Below, one piece after another: positions 31,985 to 32,374 of a DNA stretch of 32,374 nt (its first letter is position 1; the number at the start of each line of letters is the position of its first letter). The notes beneath the pieces were generated by a model. It saw only the letters and a list, made by a program, of their open reading frames with translations. It was not told where the DNA came from and did no database searches. Both the position numbers and the translations under genes were made by a program. The stretch comes from Embleya scabrispora DSM 41855 (GTDB lineage Bacteria > Actinomycetota > Actinomycetes > Streptomycetales > Streptomycetaceae), in assembly GCF_000372745.1 (NCBI RefSeq), contig NZ_KB889731.1, forward strand, positions 169-32,542, given 5' to 3'.

Positions 31985-32374
31985 GTGAAAACGATCAACA
32001 GACCCCGCCAGAACGGGACTTCACACGACACCGAGCGGCCCGTCCCGAGATGGGCCGTCGTCACCGCGCGCGCGATCCCGTTCGTGCTGCTGCCCCAGTG
32101 CCTGTGGCGGCTGCCGTACGCCTTCGACTTCAAGATGGGCATGATCGATCCGAACTCGCCTGCCATGCCGCCGTGGTACTGGGCCGTCCCCTACGTCTTC
32201 GGTCTCAGCGTGCTGACGGAGGCACTGGCACTGCTCGCCTTCGGCCTGGTGCGACCGTGGGGCGAGGTGGCACCCGCATGGTTGCCGATCATCGGCGGGA
32301 AACGCATCCCGCCCCTGGCGGCGATCATCCCCGCCACCATCGGTGGCCTGGTCCTGACCGCCGTCTGGGGAAGC
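31985..32374 (+). CDS. Multi-pass membrane protein, N-terminal part (cut by window edge)
   Basis: A frame opens at GTG 31985, directly after an in-frame TGA at 31979, and is open for all 130 codons to the window end. After a polar leader, hydrophobic segments appear at about 24-42 (VVTARAIPFVLLPQCLWRL), 65-92 (WYWAVPYVFGLSVLTEALALLAFGL) and 109-130 (LAAIIPATIGGLVLTAVWG). Codon bias is strongly G/C at third positions. The ribosome site is weak. Family unknown. Confidence 0.72.
   Translation, partial: MKTINRPRQNGTSHDTERPVPRWAVVTARAIPFVLLPQCLWRLPYAFDFKMGMIDPNSPAMPPWYWAVPYVFGLSVLTEALALLAFGLVRPWGEVAPAWLPIIGGKRIPPLAAIIPATIGGLVLTAVWGS

Noticed and set aside
1-32374. tRNA, rRNA and known riboswitch signatures
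   Set aside because: No cloverleaf with the conserved GGTTCGAATCC-type arm and no rRNA core motif was seen on either strand by eye.

Overview
The window is very GC-rich DNA from a filamentous actinomycete, most likely a Streptomyces relative. The signs are strong G/C bias at third codon positions, GGAGG-type ribosome sites with frequent GTG and TTG starts, Tat/Sec-exported enzymes with ricin-type lectin modules, a soluble Ser/Thr kinase with a PQQ propeller, and an NB-ARC STAND protein. The number of decayed genes and transposon scraps is typical of an accessory or chromosome-arm region. No rRNA, tRNA, CRISPR array or phage module was seen.

Layout. 1-4234: a cluster resembling the hypoxia/dormancy (DosR/OsdR-like) regulons. 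It holds a NarL-type response regulator cut by the left edge, a CBS-domain gene broken by frameshifts, a crumbling GAF histidine kinase, an intact tandem universal stress protein, a DoxX-like membrane protein and a DUF6544-like protein. 4235-9617: a region without a clear gene, a 47-residue one-helix protein on the minus strand, and a divergent 1444-residue STAND NTPase with an NB-ARC core and a long helical C-terminal region. 9943-11511: a secreted HExxH metalloprotease with a ricin-type lectin tail; a decayed partial copy lies at 31.4-31.8 kb. 11.8-12.4 kb: an RCC1 fragment abutting an IS3-family transposase remnant.

12458-22012 is the best-organised part, a sugar-utilisation locus. A LacI-type repressor and a GH36 alpha-galactosidase overlap by ATGA on the minus strand. 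Divergent from them are a lipoprotein binding protein, two ABC permeases and a large secreted protein that looks like an unassigned glycoside hydrolase. Three copies of one near-palindromic 14-mer lie between the two arms and are very probably the repressor's operators. No ATPase is present, so a shared ATPase encoded elsewhere is expected. Between the last permease and the secreted enzyme is a fossil stretch made of small degraded pieces of three neighbouring genes.

22077-26959: an IS630-like remnant, a Ser/Thr kinase whose sensor is eight 120-bp repeats, a frameshifted GNAT gene, a secreted double ricin-trefoil lectin and a small zinc-ribbon/L7-L12-like protein. 26980-29990: a frameshifted ASCH gene, then a transposon graveyard. 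The tail of a TniA-type transposase runs by GTGA overlap into a TniB ATPase. TniB is broken in two, and its halves are about 1.4 kb apart. Between them lie an N-terminal TniA fragment, an intact 189-residue membrane protein gene and an unidentified coding scrap; an IS5-type remnant follows. 30194-31264: two small secreted proteins. The right edge cuts a membrane protein gene that starts at 31985.
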